This document shows positions 8,066 to 18,087 of a stretch of DNA of 64,000 nucleotides, one piece after another. The notes under the pieces are model-generated. The model did not search any database, was not told the DNA's origin, and saw nothing but the letters and a program-made list of their open reading frames with translations. The stretch is from Methylotenera sp965234545 (GTDB lineage: Bacteria; Pseudomonadota; Gammaproteobacteria; Burkholderiales; Methylophilaceae): positions 1,302,001 to 1,366,000 of the forward strand of contig OZ248348.1 of the NCBI GenBank assembly GCA_965234545.1, given 5' to 3'. Position 1 is the first letter of the stretch, and each line of letters starts with the position of its first letter. Position numbers and translations under genes: made by a program.

Positions 8066-9208
8066 TTACCTTTTACCCACCAATTCAGCCACCACTTGCA
8101 AATACTTGGCGATGACTATTTTTTCATCAAACTGCGTTTCCATTTTCTTGCGCCCTGCCTTGCCCATGGCCGCGCGCTCATCCATCGACAACCCCAACAT
8201 GCGGTCCATTTTGGCAGCTAAATCCTCTGCATCACGCACCTTACATAAGTAGCCGTTCACGCCATCGTCCACTACCTCACGGCAACCAACCGCATCCGTG
8301 GTGATAATTGGCTTAGCCATGGCCGCCGCTTCCAACAATGTGCGTGGCGTACCTTCACGGTAGGAGGGCAAAACGATGCAATCCGCAGCGGCTATCTCAG
8401 ACCGCACATCATCACTCACACCCAAGTAACGCACATAACCCTCAGCCACCCACGCATTCATTTCTTCAGTGGATATGGCCGCCGGGTTTTCCACATCCAA
8501 AAAACCCAATAAGCAAAAATCCACATTAGGCCAACGCGCGCGCAGTAACTTGGCCGCAGCCACATACTCGGCCACGCCTTTATCGCGCAACATCCGTGCA
8601 ATCAACAAAAATCGAAATTTAATTTGCTCAGTAGCAGGGCTGGTTTTCGAGTCATAGGCTTCGGGAATAAAGCGCATTAAATCAATGCCCGATCCGGGCA
8701 ACAAATCGGTTTGCTCTGGCCGAACCAAACCCGCCTCAACAAACAAATCCTTATCATCCCCATTCTGGAAAAATACCTTGGCAGAACGCCGCAAGGCTAA
8801 GCGGTAAAGGCCGCGCACCAAGCGCACCAGCCAACCGTCTTTAATAAACACCGCACCCAAACCAGCAATGTTATTCACCACCGGTATACCTAATAGGCCG
8901 GCCGCTAATGAGCCATAAATATTGGGCTTAACGGTGTACGCCAACAACACATCGGCCCGCTCACGGCGCAACAACTTCCAAAATCGAAAGGTCAGCAACA
9001 TGTCTCGCAGCGGATGCGTGCCCTGATTGTCCATAGGCAAGGGCACAAATCGGCATCCCAACTCAGACAGACGGGCTGAATAAGAATCATCCGGCGCCAC
9101 GGCCACCACCTCATAACCCTCAACCACTAAAGCACGAATTAAACCCGAGCGAAAGTTGAGTAGGTTCCAGGAGGTGTTTAATGCGATTACTATTTTTGGT
9201 TTTTTCAA
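8066..9208 (-). CDS. GT4 glycosyltransferase, PglA-like
   Basis: Retaining GT-B glycosyltransferase of 380 residues. The N-terminal half contains LAYTVKPNIYGSLAA and NNIAGLGAVF, typical of the PglA/WbpT-like group that adds the second sugar (often a hexosamine) to an undecaprenyl-linked residue. The C-terminal GT4 nucleotide-binding half has the EX7E motif (REGTPRTLLEAA). The start is a TTG. Base composition matches the chromosomal flank better than the AT-rich genes that precede it in the operon, so it may belong to an older part of the locus. mutS follows directly. The exact donor and acceptor cannot be told from sequence. Confidence 0.85.
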   Translation of the reverse strand: MKKPKIVIALNTSWNLLNFRSGLIRALVVEGYEVVAVAPDDSYSARLSELGCRFVPLPMDNQGTHPLRDMLLTFRFWKLLRRERADVLLAYTVKPNIYGSLAAGLLGIPVVNNIAGLGAVFIKDGWLVRLVRGLYRLALRRSAKVFFQNGDDKDLFVEAGLVRPEQTDLLPGSGIDLMRFIPEAYDSKTSPATEQIKFRFLLIARMLRDKGVAEYVAAAKLLRARWPNVDFCLLGFLDVENPAAISTEEMNAWVAEGYVRYLGVSDDVRSEIAAADCIVLPSYREGTPRTLLEAAAMAKPIITTDAVGCREVVDDGVNGYLCKVRDAEDLAAKMDRMLGLSMDERAAMGKAGRKKMETQFDEKIVIAKYLQVVAELVGKR

Positions 9209-9232
9209 GGTTGAAGCAATAAAATCGGCAAG

Positions 9233-10228
9233 TTAACTACATTGCTTATGTGATTTTCGTCTAGGAATTGTAAATACATAAGCTTTTACCGCATCCGCCA
9301 TAAAACTGATTGCTGCAATTGCAATAAATCGAAAAGGAAGTATGTTCGCGAAGCCGACTCCACGGCGCAATGGCAAGACAATTCCTCGAGTAACCACATA
9401 TGCAAAGATAGGAAAAATTGCAGCCATTTTGGTTATATGTGCTATATAAAGTGGAGAATCCTCGTGCCAATTTGCAAAAAGATAATTCCAATTTAATGCA
9501 ACAAAAATCATTAGGGGATAAAGAACGAGCCATAGAAACAATTTTTGCGGGTAAAGATGCGGCAGGTCATGCGATGCCGTGTAATTACGATACCACTTTC
9601 TTAATATTGTTTTAAGATCCATACCAATTAATCCAACATAGTCAATTAAACCAAATAATGTTTTATCAACTGGTATTTTCAAGATATCTAATCTTAGCAT
9701 CCACTCGGTATCTTCTCCGGCCCTCACGCACTCAATAAATTGACCAGCCTTAATAAAAACCTCTCGCCTAAAAACAGAGCCAGGCAAAGTCTTGCGAGGC
9801 AATACGCCATAAAATGCATCGCGGATTAGTTTTTCAAAAAAGGATTGCGCCGTAAAATAAGTGCTCCCAAAAACCCCTGCAATATGATTATTTGAAAGTA
9901 CTTTCAATGACGCTTCAAGCCAGTCTTCTTTTGGAATAGTTTGCACATCAACAAATGCAATCAAATTGGCGCAAGCTGATTTTAATCCTATGTTTCTTGC
10001 ATGCCCAGGAAAAGAATGTTTGAAATGCTTATAAATCAATTTAATGCCATTGCTAGTACATAACGCCAAAATTTCTTTTGAGCAAAAATCACCGTGCAAT
10101 GATGAATCAACAATTATTATTTCAGTAGGCTTACACGTTTGACAACATAAGGAATTAACAATTTTCAACAAGTCGACATGTCCATTCTTAGATGGAACAA
10201 TTACGGAAATATCATTTACTTGTGTCAT
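9233..10228 (-). CDS. GT2 family glycosyltransferase
   Basis: Inverting GT-A glycosyltransferase of 331 residues. The N-terminus shows the family fold: ISVIVPSKNG, IIIVDSS, the acceptor-side segment GHARNIGLKSA and a metal-binding position written DVQ (AFVDVQTIP) in place of the more usual DXD or DDD. The C-terminal third contains hydrophobic segments (KLFLWLVLYPLMIFVALNW; RFIAIAAISFMADAVKAYVF), so it is probably membrane-attached. Its ATG overlaps the stop of the preceding gene by four bases (ATGA), implying coupled translation. Strongly AT-rich compared with the downstream glycosyltransferase. The sugar specificity is unknown. Confidence 0.83.
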   Translation of the reverse strand: MTQVNDISVIVPSKNGHVDLLKIVNSLCCQTCKPTEIIIVDSSLHGDFCSKEILALCTSNGIKLIYKHFKHSFPGHARNIGLKSACANLIAFVDVQTIPKEDWLEASLKVLSNNHIAGVFGSTYFTAQSFFEKLIRDAFYGVLPRKTLPGSVFRREVFIKAGQFIECVRAGEDTEWMLRLDILKIPVDKTLFGLIDYVGLIGMDLKTILRKWYRNYTASHDLPHLYPQKLFLWLVLYPLMIFVALNWNYLFANWHEDSPLYIAHITKMAAIFPIFAYVVTRGIVLPLRRGVGFANILPFRFIAIAAISFMADAVKAYVFTIPRRKSHKQCS

Positions 10229-11400
10229 AAGGATTTTCTGTAAAGGCTCATAACAGATGACGACACCGAGGCCAATGAAAAATTGGTTTTCACAAAATCT
10301 CTAGCCTTAAGCCCAATTAGACAGCTCACGGTAGAGTTTCTTAAAAAAGGTCTAATTTTACAGGCCCAGTCATCAGGGCTATTTGAATCGACTAAAACTC
10401 CCGTTACACCATCATCTATTAACCAATCTGTCACTCCAGGCAAGTTACTTACAATACAAGGAAGAGCTGACGCCATTGCCTCTAATAGAACATTAGGTAA
10501 GCCTTCCCTAGTACTTGGTAAAACAAAAACATCTGCAATTTTCATAAACTCATCAATATGTTGTGTTTCCTCGACAAAATTAATGGATGAAAAAATCCCT
10601 CTGCCCAAAGCATCCCTTTTTATATTTTCAGCGACTCTATAATCCACCTCAAAACCTTCCTTGGTATGCCCTATAAGTATAATTTTGATGTTGTTATTAC
10701 TTTTTCTTAAACTTAACCATGTTTCATACGCAAGCATAGGTCTTTTTTCATGCGAGAAATGCCCTATAAACAAAATAATTTGGTCTGTTAAAAGATAGCC
10801 TTGCTTAGTCTTTAGTTTATTTTTTTCAACCTTTGAAACTGGTGAAAACTTATTTATGTCAACGCAATTTGGAATAAAGTTATACTTTTTAAATGGCAAA
10901 CCGGATTCTTTATAAGCTAATAAAAATGCGGGGCATATTCCAATATAAGCCCGACATCGCTTAAAAAAGAACCACCAGAGAAAAAAACTATTTTTTATGC
11001 TTAAAGGGTCGTCTTGACCAAAAGATGTCATTTTCAATATGACACCTTTTTTTAGAATAAGGCTAATAGCTACAACAAACGCATTCCTTTTTGAAAATCC
11101 GTGTATGTGAACAACATCGGACTTTTTTACGGAGCTTATCAAACAGAAAAGAAAATTTACTAAGCCGATAAAGTAAGTGATTTTCCTCTGGCTTGGCAAT
11201 AGCACTCTAGTTACTAAAACCCCATCTATATAATCATTACTTCTATCAGCATTTTTATTCGAGCCAGTTAACACAGAAAAACTAGCCAACTTCTTCAAAC
11301 TACAAATAAGCTGCATACACTGAAGCACCGCACCATTTTTTTCTGGAAAGTAAACGCCCGTAACCATTAGTACTTTTATTTTATATGGTGCGGTTTTCAT
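10225..11400 (-). CDS. GT4 family glycosyltransferase
   Basis: GT-B glycosyltransferase of 391 residues. The N-terminal domain starts KIKVLMVTGVYFPEKNGAV, the usual GT4 opening. The C-terminal domain contains the nucleotide-sugar contact region FIGHFSHEKRP and the EX7E motif (REGLPNVLLEAMA). It acts on the cytoplasmic face of the inner membrane during assembly of the repeat unit. AT-rich, with codon use like its operon neighbour downstream. Donor sugar not predictable. Confidence 0.85.
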   Translation of the reverse strand: MKTAPYKIKVLMVTGVYFPEKNGAVLQCMQLICSLKKLASFSVLTGSNKNADRSNDYIDGVLVTRVLLPSQRKITYFIGLVNFLFCLISSVKKSDVVHIHGFSKRNAFVVAISLILKKGVILKMTSFGQDDPLSIKNSFFLWWFFFKRCRAYIGICPAFLLAYKESGLPFKKYNFIPNCVDINKFSPVSKVEKNKLKTKQGYLLTDQIILFIGHFSHEKRPMLAYETWLSLRKSNNNIKIILIGHTKEGFEVDYRVAENIKRDALGRGIFSSINFVEETQHIDEFMKIADVFVLPSTREGLPNVLLEAMASALPCIVSNLPGVTDWLIDDGVTGVLVDSNSPDDWACKIRPFLRNSTVSCLIGLKARDFVKTNFSLASVSSSVMSLYRKSL

Positions 11401-11447
11401 GGTTCATAAATAGTTTATTTAATTTCATAAAACATAATTACTAATTC

Positions 11448-12527
11448 TCATAATTGCCACAACCATACCCAAGGGAAAAATTGATAGGGTAACCATGCAA
11501 AGGCGGTATCTGCATAAACCAACCAAACAAAATGGACTGTTGCGCTATATCCTATTACTGCCAATACCCATAATAGATTTTTTCCATTGCGCCTTCCAAG
11601 TGCATTGGGTAAACGAGAAAGCACAAATAATTGCAAAGGAATCCAATACAAAGCGATTCTATCTACTGCTGTTGACGAAGGTGAAACCAACAGCAACCCC
11701 ACCAATAAAAGTGCGCTTAAAGACATCCACGTCCAAAAAGAACGCTGTTCAGGTGTTAATTGAAAACGCTTACGAAACAACAAAAATAACCCTGCCGGCA
11801 ATGCATTCATGGCTACTCTGATAGCCGCACCCGAGGACTGCATGGCATCTTCGATGTACCCACCCATCAAAAAACTAAGCGCTTCCTGCACCATCAATGC
11901 AAACAATACTAGACCTGCCACCCCAACCCAAAGCAAAGTGAAAATACGGCGCCTACTATTTGCAAGCACCGCCATAGGTAATAAGATAATGGCCGACTTA
12001 TGAAACGTAGCTGCTAAAGCAATCCAAAGCACAAAATGCAAGATGCTTCCACGGCCCAAGGCGGTCATAGCGACCATGGCAACCCCAATAGCCACACCTT
12101 GGCGCGTGTAGCCCATGGCCACCACTGTAATAAGATAAGGAACAGCAACTACTAGGGCTAACCACGGTCTTGGTTGTGCTCGACAAAATACAATTAATCC
12201 CCAGCAAAAAAAAATAGCGCTAAGGAAATTTAACAAATAAATTCCTAGTCCTGTTTTTACAGCCAATTTATTAAATAAAACAAATGCAGGATCTTGAAAT
12301 CCAAACTGGGTCACAACAAATGTGGAATCGGTATAACTATCTAGCATCTCTAGATATGTCTCCCAATCTCCGCCCACTTCATAACGAAGCCCTATCATTA
12401 ATACCAAGAAGACGAATATGCTTTTCCACATAAATGGCCAGCGGTTGCCCCAAGTAATATGAGTTGGCTTCAATCGGGCAATTGCCCAGTAAGCCGGCAC
12501 CAGAAATAATATCCAATAGGGCCACAT
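11448..12527 (-). CDS. EpsG-like Wzy polysaccharide polymerase
   Basis: Integral membrane protein of 359 residues with roughly ten hydrophobic segments. The early motif LRYEVGGDWETYLEML is the hallmark of the EpsG family (IGLRYGVGTDY-like), and TRQGVAIGVAM and TFHKSAIILLP further match the family pattern. EpsG proteins are Wzy-type polymerases that link lipid-carried repeat units at the periplasmic face. It is the only polymerase candidate in the cluster and lies two bases after asnB. An O-antigen ligase identity is less likely because the long periplasmic loop of WaaL is absent. Confidence 0.8.
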   Translation of the reverse strand: MWPYWILFLVPAYWAIARLKPTHITWGNRWPFMWKSIFVFLVLMIGLRYEVGGDWETYLEMLDSYTDSTFVVTQFGFQDPAFVLFNKLAVKTGLGIYLLNFLSAIFFCWGLIVFCRAQPRPWLALVVAVPYLITVVAMGYTRQGVAIGVAMVAMTALGRGSILHFVLWIALAATFHKSAIILLPMAVLANSRRRIFTLLWVGVAGLVLFALMVQEALSFLMGGYIEDAMQSSGAAIRVAMNALPAGLFLLFRKRFQLTPEQRSFWTWMSLSALLLVGLLLVSPSSTAVDRIALYWIPLQLFVLSRLPNALGRRNGKNLLWVLAVIGYSATVHFVWLVYADTAFAWLPYQFFPWVWLWQL

Positions 12528-12529
12528 TA

Positions 12530-14503
12530 TTATTTAGACTCTGTTAGCCACTGTTGAAACATCAAAATGTTCCAAAGTATTGTTTGACAATTGCGTTTCC
12601 CAGATAAATGAGATACCCATAGGTTACGCACATACTGAACGTCAAAATAAGCTTCTCTATACAATCGCTTCTCATCCAATAAACTTTCTGCCCAATTTTT
12701 AAGTGGTCCACGAAGCCATTCAGCTAGCGGAATACTAAATCCTGCCTTGGGTCGTTCAATCAGCTGCTGTGGAACGTGTTTATAGAGCACCTCACGCAAT
12801 ATCCACTTGGTTTTACCATCACGCACTTTCATATTCATGGGCAACCGACATGCCAACTCCACCACACGGTAGTCTAAAAATGGTACGCGAGTCTCTAGGC
12901 TATTTGCCATAGCAGCTCGATCAACCTTCACCAAAATATCATCGGGTAAATACGTCATTGCATCCATAAACATCATGTGCTGCTTAGCATCTTTAAAAGT
13001 CGACTTCATGCCAACTTTAGTTAGCCACGTTTCTGGCTCTATTGCCCCTAAAACAATCTGCTCATGTTGATCAAGTTCAGAAACTAAACTGTAATAAAGT
13101 GTATTGATACCATCCACTGTTCCTAAGCGATTAGCTAATCGTTCTAACTTTTCACCCATATTACTTGGAAATGTTTTTATTTTAGTTAATTGCTGGAAAA
13201 TAGAATCCCAAGTTGAAGGCGATAGAGTTTTAATTAAATGTCCGGTCGCTTTTCTAAATGCAAATGGAACATAATCAATTTTTTGCCATGTGTCTGCCAA
13301 TAAGTAACGGTTGTAGCCTCCAAACAACTCATCACCAGCATCGCCTGAAAGCGAAACCGTCACATGTTGCTTTGCCATTTGTGAAACCAAAAAAGTAGGG
13401 ATTTGCGAGGAATCAGCAAAAGGCTCATCATACATTTCGGCTAGCATTGGAATCACGTTCATCGCTTCAGCAGCAGACACATACAGCTCCGTGTGCTCCG
13501 TACCTAAATGCTTGGCAACAGCTTTAGCATATTCAGCCTCGTTATAGCCAACTTCATCAAATCCTATGGAAAAGGTTTTAACTGGCTGTGTTGACTGTGA
13601 CTGCATTAAGGCTACTACGGTTGATGAATCTACCCCACCAGACAAAAATGCCCCTAGTGGCACATCCGCTAACATTTGCAAACCTATGGATTGTTTTAAT
13701 TGACTATCGACCGCTACAATTGCCTCTGCATCAGACCCTTTGAAAGGCCTTTTGATACCTTCAGTAACAACGTCAACCATACTCCAATAAGATTTTGGTG
13801 TCAGTGATTGCGAATGGACGTCATCGCCCATTCGTAATTGCAAATACGTTCCTGGCAATAACTTTTGAATGCCTTTGTAAATAGAATAAGGGGCAGGTAT
13901 ATAACAATGCCGTAAATATAAACAGAGTACGTCTCTATCAATTTCATTCAAAAAATCCGGATGAGCCTTTAATGCTTTTAGCTCAGACCCAAACAGAAAC
14001 GTATTTTTCTGAAAACCATAATAAAGCGGCTTTTCACCCATACGATCACGCGCCAGTGTCAGTACTTTTTCATCTCTATCCCACAGAGAAATAGCAAACA
14101 TACCAACGGTTTTTTTGAGGGTAGCTTCAATACCCCAGGCTTCAAATCCCGCCAGCAAAGTTTCGGTATCGGAATGGCCGTTCCAGCATACCTCCTTAGC
14201 GGCAATTGCAAGCCCAACACCTAATTCTAACTCACGCCTAAGCTCTAAATGGTTGTATATCTCGCCATTAAAAGCAATCACATATCGGCCACTTCTTGAA
14301 ACCATAGGCTGATGTCCTGCTGGCGACAAATCAAGAACAGACAAGCGTCTATGTGCAAGCGCAACACCCGCATTAACATCTACCCAAAAACCAGAATCAT
14401 TTGGACCACGGTGCTGTATTGTTTGCGCCATGGCTTTAGCTATAACCTCAGCTTTAGCTAGCACATTGGCGTTGTTAGTTAAAAATCCAGCCAATCCACA
14501 CAT
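12530..14503 (-). CDS. asnB: AsnB-type amidotransferase (asparagine synthase family)
   Basis: Glutamine-dependent amidotransferase of 657 residues. The N-terminal class II glutaminase starts MCGLAGF, leaving Cys as the catalytic N-terminal residue, and contains RGPNDSGFW and FNGEIYNH. The C-terminal ATP-pyrophosphatase domain has the P-loop FLSGGVDSST and SLSGDAGDELFGGYNRY. It may be a true asparagine synthetase. In polysaccharide loci, however, homologues such as WbpS amidate hexuronic acids, and this cluster also encodes the WbpP/WbpO route to UDP-GalNAcA. Amidation of GalNAcA is therefore a reasonable inference. It lies between a glycosyltransferase and the polymerase with gaps of only 2-3 bases. 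Confidence 0.87.
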   Translation of the reverse strand: MCGLAGFLTNNANVLAKAEVIAKAMAQTIQHRGPNDSGFWVDVNAGVALAHRRLSVLDLSPAGHQPMVSRSGRYVIAFNGEIYNHLELRRELELGVGLAIAAKEVCWNGHSDTETLLAGFEAWGIEATLKKTVGMFAISLWDRDEKVLTLARDRMGEKPLYYGFQKNTFLFGSELKALKAHPDFLNEIDRDVLCLYLRHCYIPAPYSIYKGIQKLLPGTYLQLRMGDDVHSQSLTPKSYWSMVDVVTEGIKRPFKGSDAEAIVAVDSQLKQSIGLQMLADVPLGAFLSGGVDSSTVVALMQSQSTQPVKTFSIGFDEVGYNEAEYAKAVAKHLGTEHTELYVSAAEAMNVIPMLAEMYDEPFADSSQIPTFLVSQMAKQHVTVSLSGDAGDELFGGYNRYLLADTWQKIDYVPFAFRKATGHLIKTLSPSTWDSIFQQLTKIKTFPSNMGEKLERLANRLGTVDGINTLYYSLVSELDQHEQIVLGAIEPETWLTKVGMKSTFKDAKQHMMFMDAMTYLPDDILVKVDRAAMANSLETRVPFLDYRVVELACRLPMNMKVRDGKTKWILREVLYKHVPQQLIERPKAGFSIPLAEWLRGPLKNWAESLLDEKRLYREAYFDVQYVRNLWVSHLSGKRNCQTILWNILMFQQWLTESK

Positions 14504-14506
14504 AAA

Positions 14507-15568
14507 CTAAATACCTCTAACCATGGAATGAATCACATCAGCTAAAATCGGTAAATTCTGTTGCAATGAATAATGGTTGACCACTCGAGATCTACCTGCC
14601 ATACCCATTTCATTACGGGTCACCGGCTCATCACGCAGCCGCCTTAATGCATCCAACCATTCCAGCCCATTTGATACCAAAAGACCGCATCCCGCACTCA
14701 CAACATCCACATTGGCACCCACAGGGGAAGCAATGACTGGCACACCACACGCCATATATTGAATCAGCTTAAATGCACATTTACCTCGTGCCCAATCATC
14801 ATTGGGTAAGGGCATAACACCAACATCAAAAGAATTAATTAGGTCAAGCTCAGTATGCTCATGCCACTCACACTCAACTACAGAAACGTTTGGGATTTCA
14901 GGTGCTTTGCCACCCACAACAACCAACTTCACTGCACACTCCTTGGCCAATACTGACAATGGGGCAATAAGTTCGGTCAAATATGGCGCTGTAGATGGCG
15001 AGCCTATCCAACCGACCGTAAAAACCGCATTATCACTACTGATCTTATTAGGTAAATAACGGGTAACATCAACCACAGTAGGTAGATAATGTGAATTAAT
15101 ATTAAAACGACCAGCATAATCAGCCAACCCATAATTACCAGCCGTTACGGCTGCTGCCCCGGCCATAACCGCATCGAACTTTCCACCAAGAAACGGACCA
15201 GCCCAGCGCATCTTGCCACTTTGATACTTTAGATAAAAAGCGTCATCAATATCGTAAATATAAGGCTTACGAATCAAGGCACGTTCAAGCCAACCAGGCA
15301 TCAAAGGAATTAATTCACACTGCAAGATTACAGCATCATAATCACCCTGATGCCATAAATCTTCAAAACGTGCCAAACCATCCTTTAACATGGCTTTAAT
15401 GGGCAATGACCTACCGCCGAATCGTGCTGATAAATAATCATCACCTAATAAATGACGGATTTGCAAATCAATGTCCATACTAGCCAGGCCCGGCACATAC
15501 TGACCTAGCCGATAACGATGGCTTGCTGCTAATGGGCCGTAAAGGGCTAGGCCAAGAACCTTAATCAT
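14507..15568 (-). CDS. GT4-like glycosyltransferase
   Basis: GT-B glycosyltransferase of 353 residues. The C-terminal half has the GT4 layout: FTVGWIGSPSTAPYL, then FDVGVMPLPNDDWARGKC, then KLIQYMACGVPVIAS. In this subgroup the usual EX7E loop is replaced by the PLPNDDWARGKCAFK segment with Lys and Gln. The N-terminal acceptor domain contains an unusual SHRYRLGQYVPGL start. Three bases separate it from asnB. The sugar is unknown. Confidence 0.8.
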   Translation of the reverse strand: MIKVLGLALYGPLAASHRYRLGQYVPGLASMDIDLQIRHLLGDDYLSARFGGRSLPIKAMLKDGLARFEDLWHQGDYDAVILQCELIPLMPGWLERALIRKPYIYDIDDAFYLKYQSGKMRWAGPFLGGKFDAVMAGAAAVTAGNYGLADYAGRFNINSHYLPTVVDVTRYLPNKISSDNAVFTVGWIGSPSTAPYLTELIAPLSVLAKECAVKLVVVGGKAPEIPNVSVVECEWHEHTELDLINSFDVGVMPLPNDDWARGKCAFKLIQYMACGVPVIASPVGANVDVVSAGCGLLVSNGLEWLDALRRLRDEPVTRNEMGMAGRSRVVNHYSLQQNLPILADVIHSMVRGI

Positions 15569-15608
15569 TGATTATTAATAACATTGCAGTCAATAAGGTT
15601 TTATTCAT

Positions 15609-16793
15609 TTAGCTTAGCGATTGGTAAATTTTTTCATACAAGCGCACACCTTCATCTAGGGAAAAATGCCGCTGGGCGGAAGCCACACAACGCGCTGATG
15701 TTTTTTGGTCATCCACTAACTTGATTAGCTGATGCAATGCGGCAAGCATCGATTCATCATCAAACGCTTTTATAGTCACACCCACTTGATCACCTTCCAG
15801 CACTTCCGCCATATCACCGACGCCTGCATTACTTAAACACGGAATACCACAACCCAAAAATTCAGCGAGCTTGGTAGGGGCAGAGGCCTGTTTAGAAAAA
15901 ACCGGTTTGATAAAAAAAAGGCCCGCATCCATACGCGACATCTGCATTGGCACTTCAGCATGATTAACTGCGAGAATCTCTACTGCGTGATTGGGGACAC
16001 CTGCTATAGCTAATCGCTCACGGATATAATCATGCTCACCTCTGTTAACGATTAAAAATCGTGCATCTGATCGTAAAGTCAACAACAGTGCAAAACATCT
16101 AGCCACCTCATCAAATAAATACCAGGTGCCTACAGTGCCCACATAGCCAACCACAAAGTCCCGATTAGCCGCCTTTGGAACAATCACATTGAAGCGAGCT
16201 AAATCCGCACAAGTATGAATCACCGTTACAGGTGGCATGTGCTCATATAAATAATCAAAGTCCTGCATGACTCGCACTGCGGCGTGAGTAAGTGATACTA
16301 CATGGTCGGCAGTCAGCAGAAAGCGTTGCTCAAAACCCTTAGCTAATCGAAACATTCTGCCACCGCGTGACCACAACCCACCATCCACTCGTTCATCTGC
16401 CCAAAAGCCACGCATATCAAAAATATATTTGACGCCTGTAAGGCGTTTAAGTGCAAGCGCCATAACTGATGGCACATAGCTCCTCGCATGCACTACAGAA
16501 ATGCGGTAGCGAAGAATTAACCATAAACCCAGCGAGATGCCACATACAACATCCCAAGCCGTTGCTAATGCAGAGGGTCGTTTATGGTAAAGAAGTGGGT
16601 GCCAAGCTATACCGGCATTAGCAATTTGCTGCGCAAGATGCATACGCTCAGAAATGTTTTCCCAGTCTGCCGATTTTTCAAAACTAATCAGATGAATTCT
16701 CCAATTCCCTGATAAAAGCTTGAGGTAAGCCAGAACTTGAGATTGCCCCAAAGGCTCCAGCATACCATCATAAGAAATAAAGAGAATTGACAT
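15609..16793 (-). CDS. GT4-like glycosyltransferase
   Basis: Glycosyltransferase of 394 residues. It begins MSILFISYDGMLEPLGQSQV, an N-terminus common in EPS-cluster GT4 enzymes. HARSYVPSVMAL and IFDMRGFWADERVDGG lie in the first domain, and VGYVGTVGTWYLFDEV with APTKLAEFLGCGIPCLSN in the second. The EX7E position is modified (KLAEFLGCG). It is preceded by a 170-base gap, the largest break in this part of the operon. Confidence 0.8.
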   Translation of the reverse strand: MSILFISYDGMLEPLGQSQVLAYLKLLSGNWRIHLISFEKSADWENISERMHLAQQIANAGIAWHPLLYHKRPSALATAWDVVCGISLGLWLILRYRISVVHARSYVPSVMALALKRLTGVKYIFDMRGFWADERVDGGLWSRGGRMFRLAKGFEQRFLLTADHVVSLTHAAVRVMQDFDYLYEHMPPVTVIHTCADLARFNVIVPKAANRDFVVGYVGTVGTWYLFDEVARCFALLLTLRSDARFLIVNRGEHDYIRERLAIAGVPNHAVEILAVNHAEVPMQMSRMDAGLFFIKPVFSKQASAPTKLAEFLGCGIPCLSNAGVGDMAEVLEGDQVGVTIKAFDDESMLAALHQLIKLVDDQKTSARCVASAQRHFSLDEGVRLYEKIYQSLS

Positions 16794-16963
16794 AATTAAA
16801 CTACTAAGTGAGCCCTAAACAAACTTATCCATACTTTTTTCAATCATTTAGGCTGCGCTTTATTTAAATACTCCTAAATACCAGAAAAAGATTATTGCTA
16901 GGTAAACTCAATTACTCTTTCAATAAGCTGATCATCATTAATTTAATAATAATCTAGGTCTTT
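16794..16963. other. AT-rich intergenic break inside the glycosyltransferase operon
   Basis: 170 bases with no reading frame of note. I see no convincing promoter, hairpin or repeat. The base composition resembles the genes on the 16964-22400 side, so it may mark a recombination joint between blocks of different origin. Confidence 0.4.
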
Positions 16964-18061
16964 CTAACCCAACAAAATATCAACATATTTATCAACCGCT
17001 TTATCAATAGAAAAATCTTTCGCTCTCTCCATAAGTGCAATTCTATTATGCTTTTTATTCATAGAGTTAAGCATGGCTGATGCTAATGCCTTAACATCCC
17101 CAACTGGCACTAATTCACCATATTTACCATCAGATAGAATTTCTCTTGGTCCCGACAAACAATCGGTGCTAACTACTGGCAACCCAACAGCAAGAGCCTC
17201 AATAACAACAGTTGGTAGACCTTCGGTTACAGAAGAAAGGACAAATAAATCTGCTTGCTGATAAAAAGGCACTACATCTTTTACGCTCCCTGGCATGAAT
17301 ATATCATTTTCAATACCTAATTGTTGCGCCTTCAATTCAAGTGCAGCTCGACACTCTCCTTCACCTAAAATCAATAACTTTGCATCCAAATGCAATAAAA
17401 GTAATGCAAAAGCTTTTAATAAGGTTTCATAATCTTTTTCGGCTTTTAATTTACCTACAGATAAAACCAATTTAGAAGACCCTGACCAACCCAATATCTG
17501 AGGTAATAAATCTACTGCCATAACCCTGTGCAGATCAACTATTGGATTATAGATAACAGTAATATTGTCGCGCTTTAAATTTGCGAATCTCGCCAAATCA
17601 TCAGCCGCACTTTGTGAAACTGCCACTACCCCATCAACAAACTTAAATGTGAGATGCATCAATGTTGATACCTGCCAACGTTTATATCTTAATCGACAAA
17701 TCTCCGATCTAGACCACGTAGTATGCTCAACTACTACTAGCCTTGTATCAACCATGGCTAATTTACATGCTAGCATTGCAAAGGATGTAATAGGCCACAT
17801 ATTGGCTAATAAAGAATTAGGGCGGTTATTGCGAAGATATTGGATTAAGGGAACCAATAAACCGCGCATACGGTTAACTTTTAAATCAACAACATGAACA
17901 TCCGGCAGCAAATCATCTATAAACTGCCCTACGGCAGACATAAGAATTATGTCTACAAGATAACCGCGCTTAACAAAACTATTAGCAAGATTTACTGCAA
18001 CACGCTCTGCGCCACCTTCACATAGATTTGGTATAACAATAGCGATTCGGAAATTTCTCAT
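16964..18061 (-). CDS. GT4 family glycosyltransferase
   Basis: GT-B glycosyltransferase of 365 residues with textbook GT4 features: IAIVIPNLCEGGAERVAVNL at the N-terminus (the GGAER signature), LSVGKLKAEKDYETLL and ILGEGECRAALE, and the EX7E motif in TEGLPTVVIEALA. Retaining activity is expected. AT-rich. It is followed by an intergenic break and preceded by another glycosyltransferase. The donor cannot be assigned. Confidence 0.86.
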   Translation of the reverse strand: MRNFRIAIVIPNLCEGGAERVAVNLANSFVKRGYLVDIILMSAVGQFIDDLLPDVHVVDLKVNRMRGLLVPLIQYLRNNRPNSLLANMWPITSFAMLACKLAMVDTRLVVVEHTTWSRSEICRLRYKRWQVSTLMHLTFKFVDGVVAVSQSAADDLARFANLKRDNITVIYNPIVDLHRVMAVDLLPQILGWSGSSKLVLSVGKLKAEKDYETLLKAFALLLLHLDAKLLILGEGECRAALELKAQQLGIENDIFMPGSVKDVVPFYQQADLFVLSSVTEGLPTVVIEALAVGLPVVSTDCLSGPREILSDGKYGELVPVGDVKALASAMLNSMNKKHNRIALMERAKDFSIDKAVDKYVDILLG

Positions 18062-18087
18062 GAGTAGACACTTGCAAGATCAATCTA

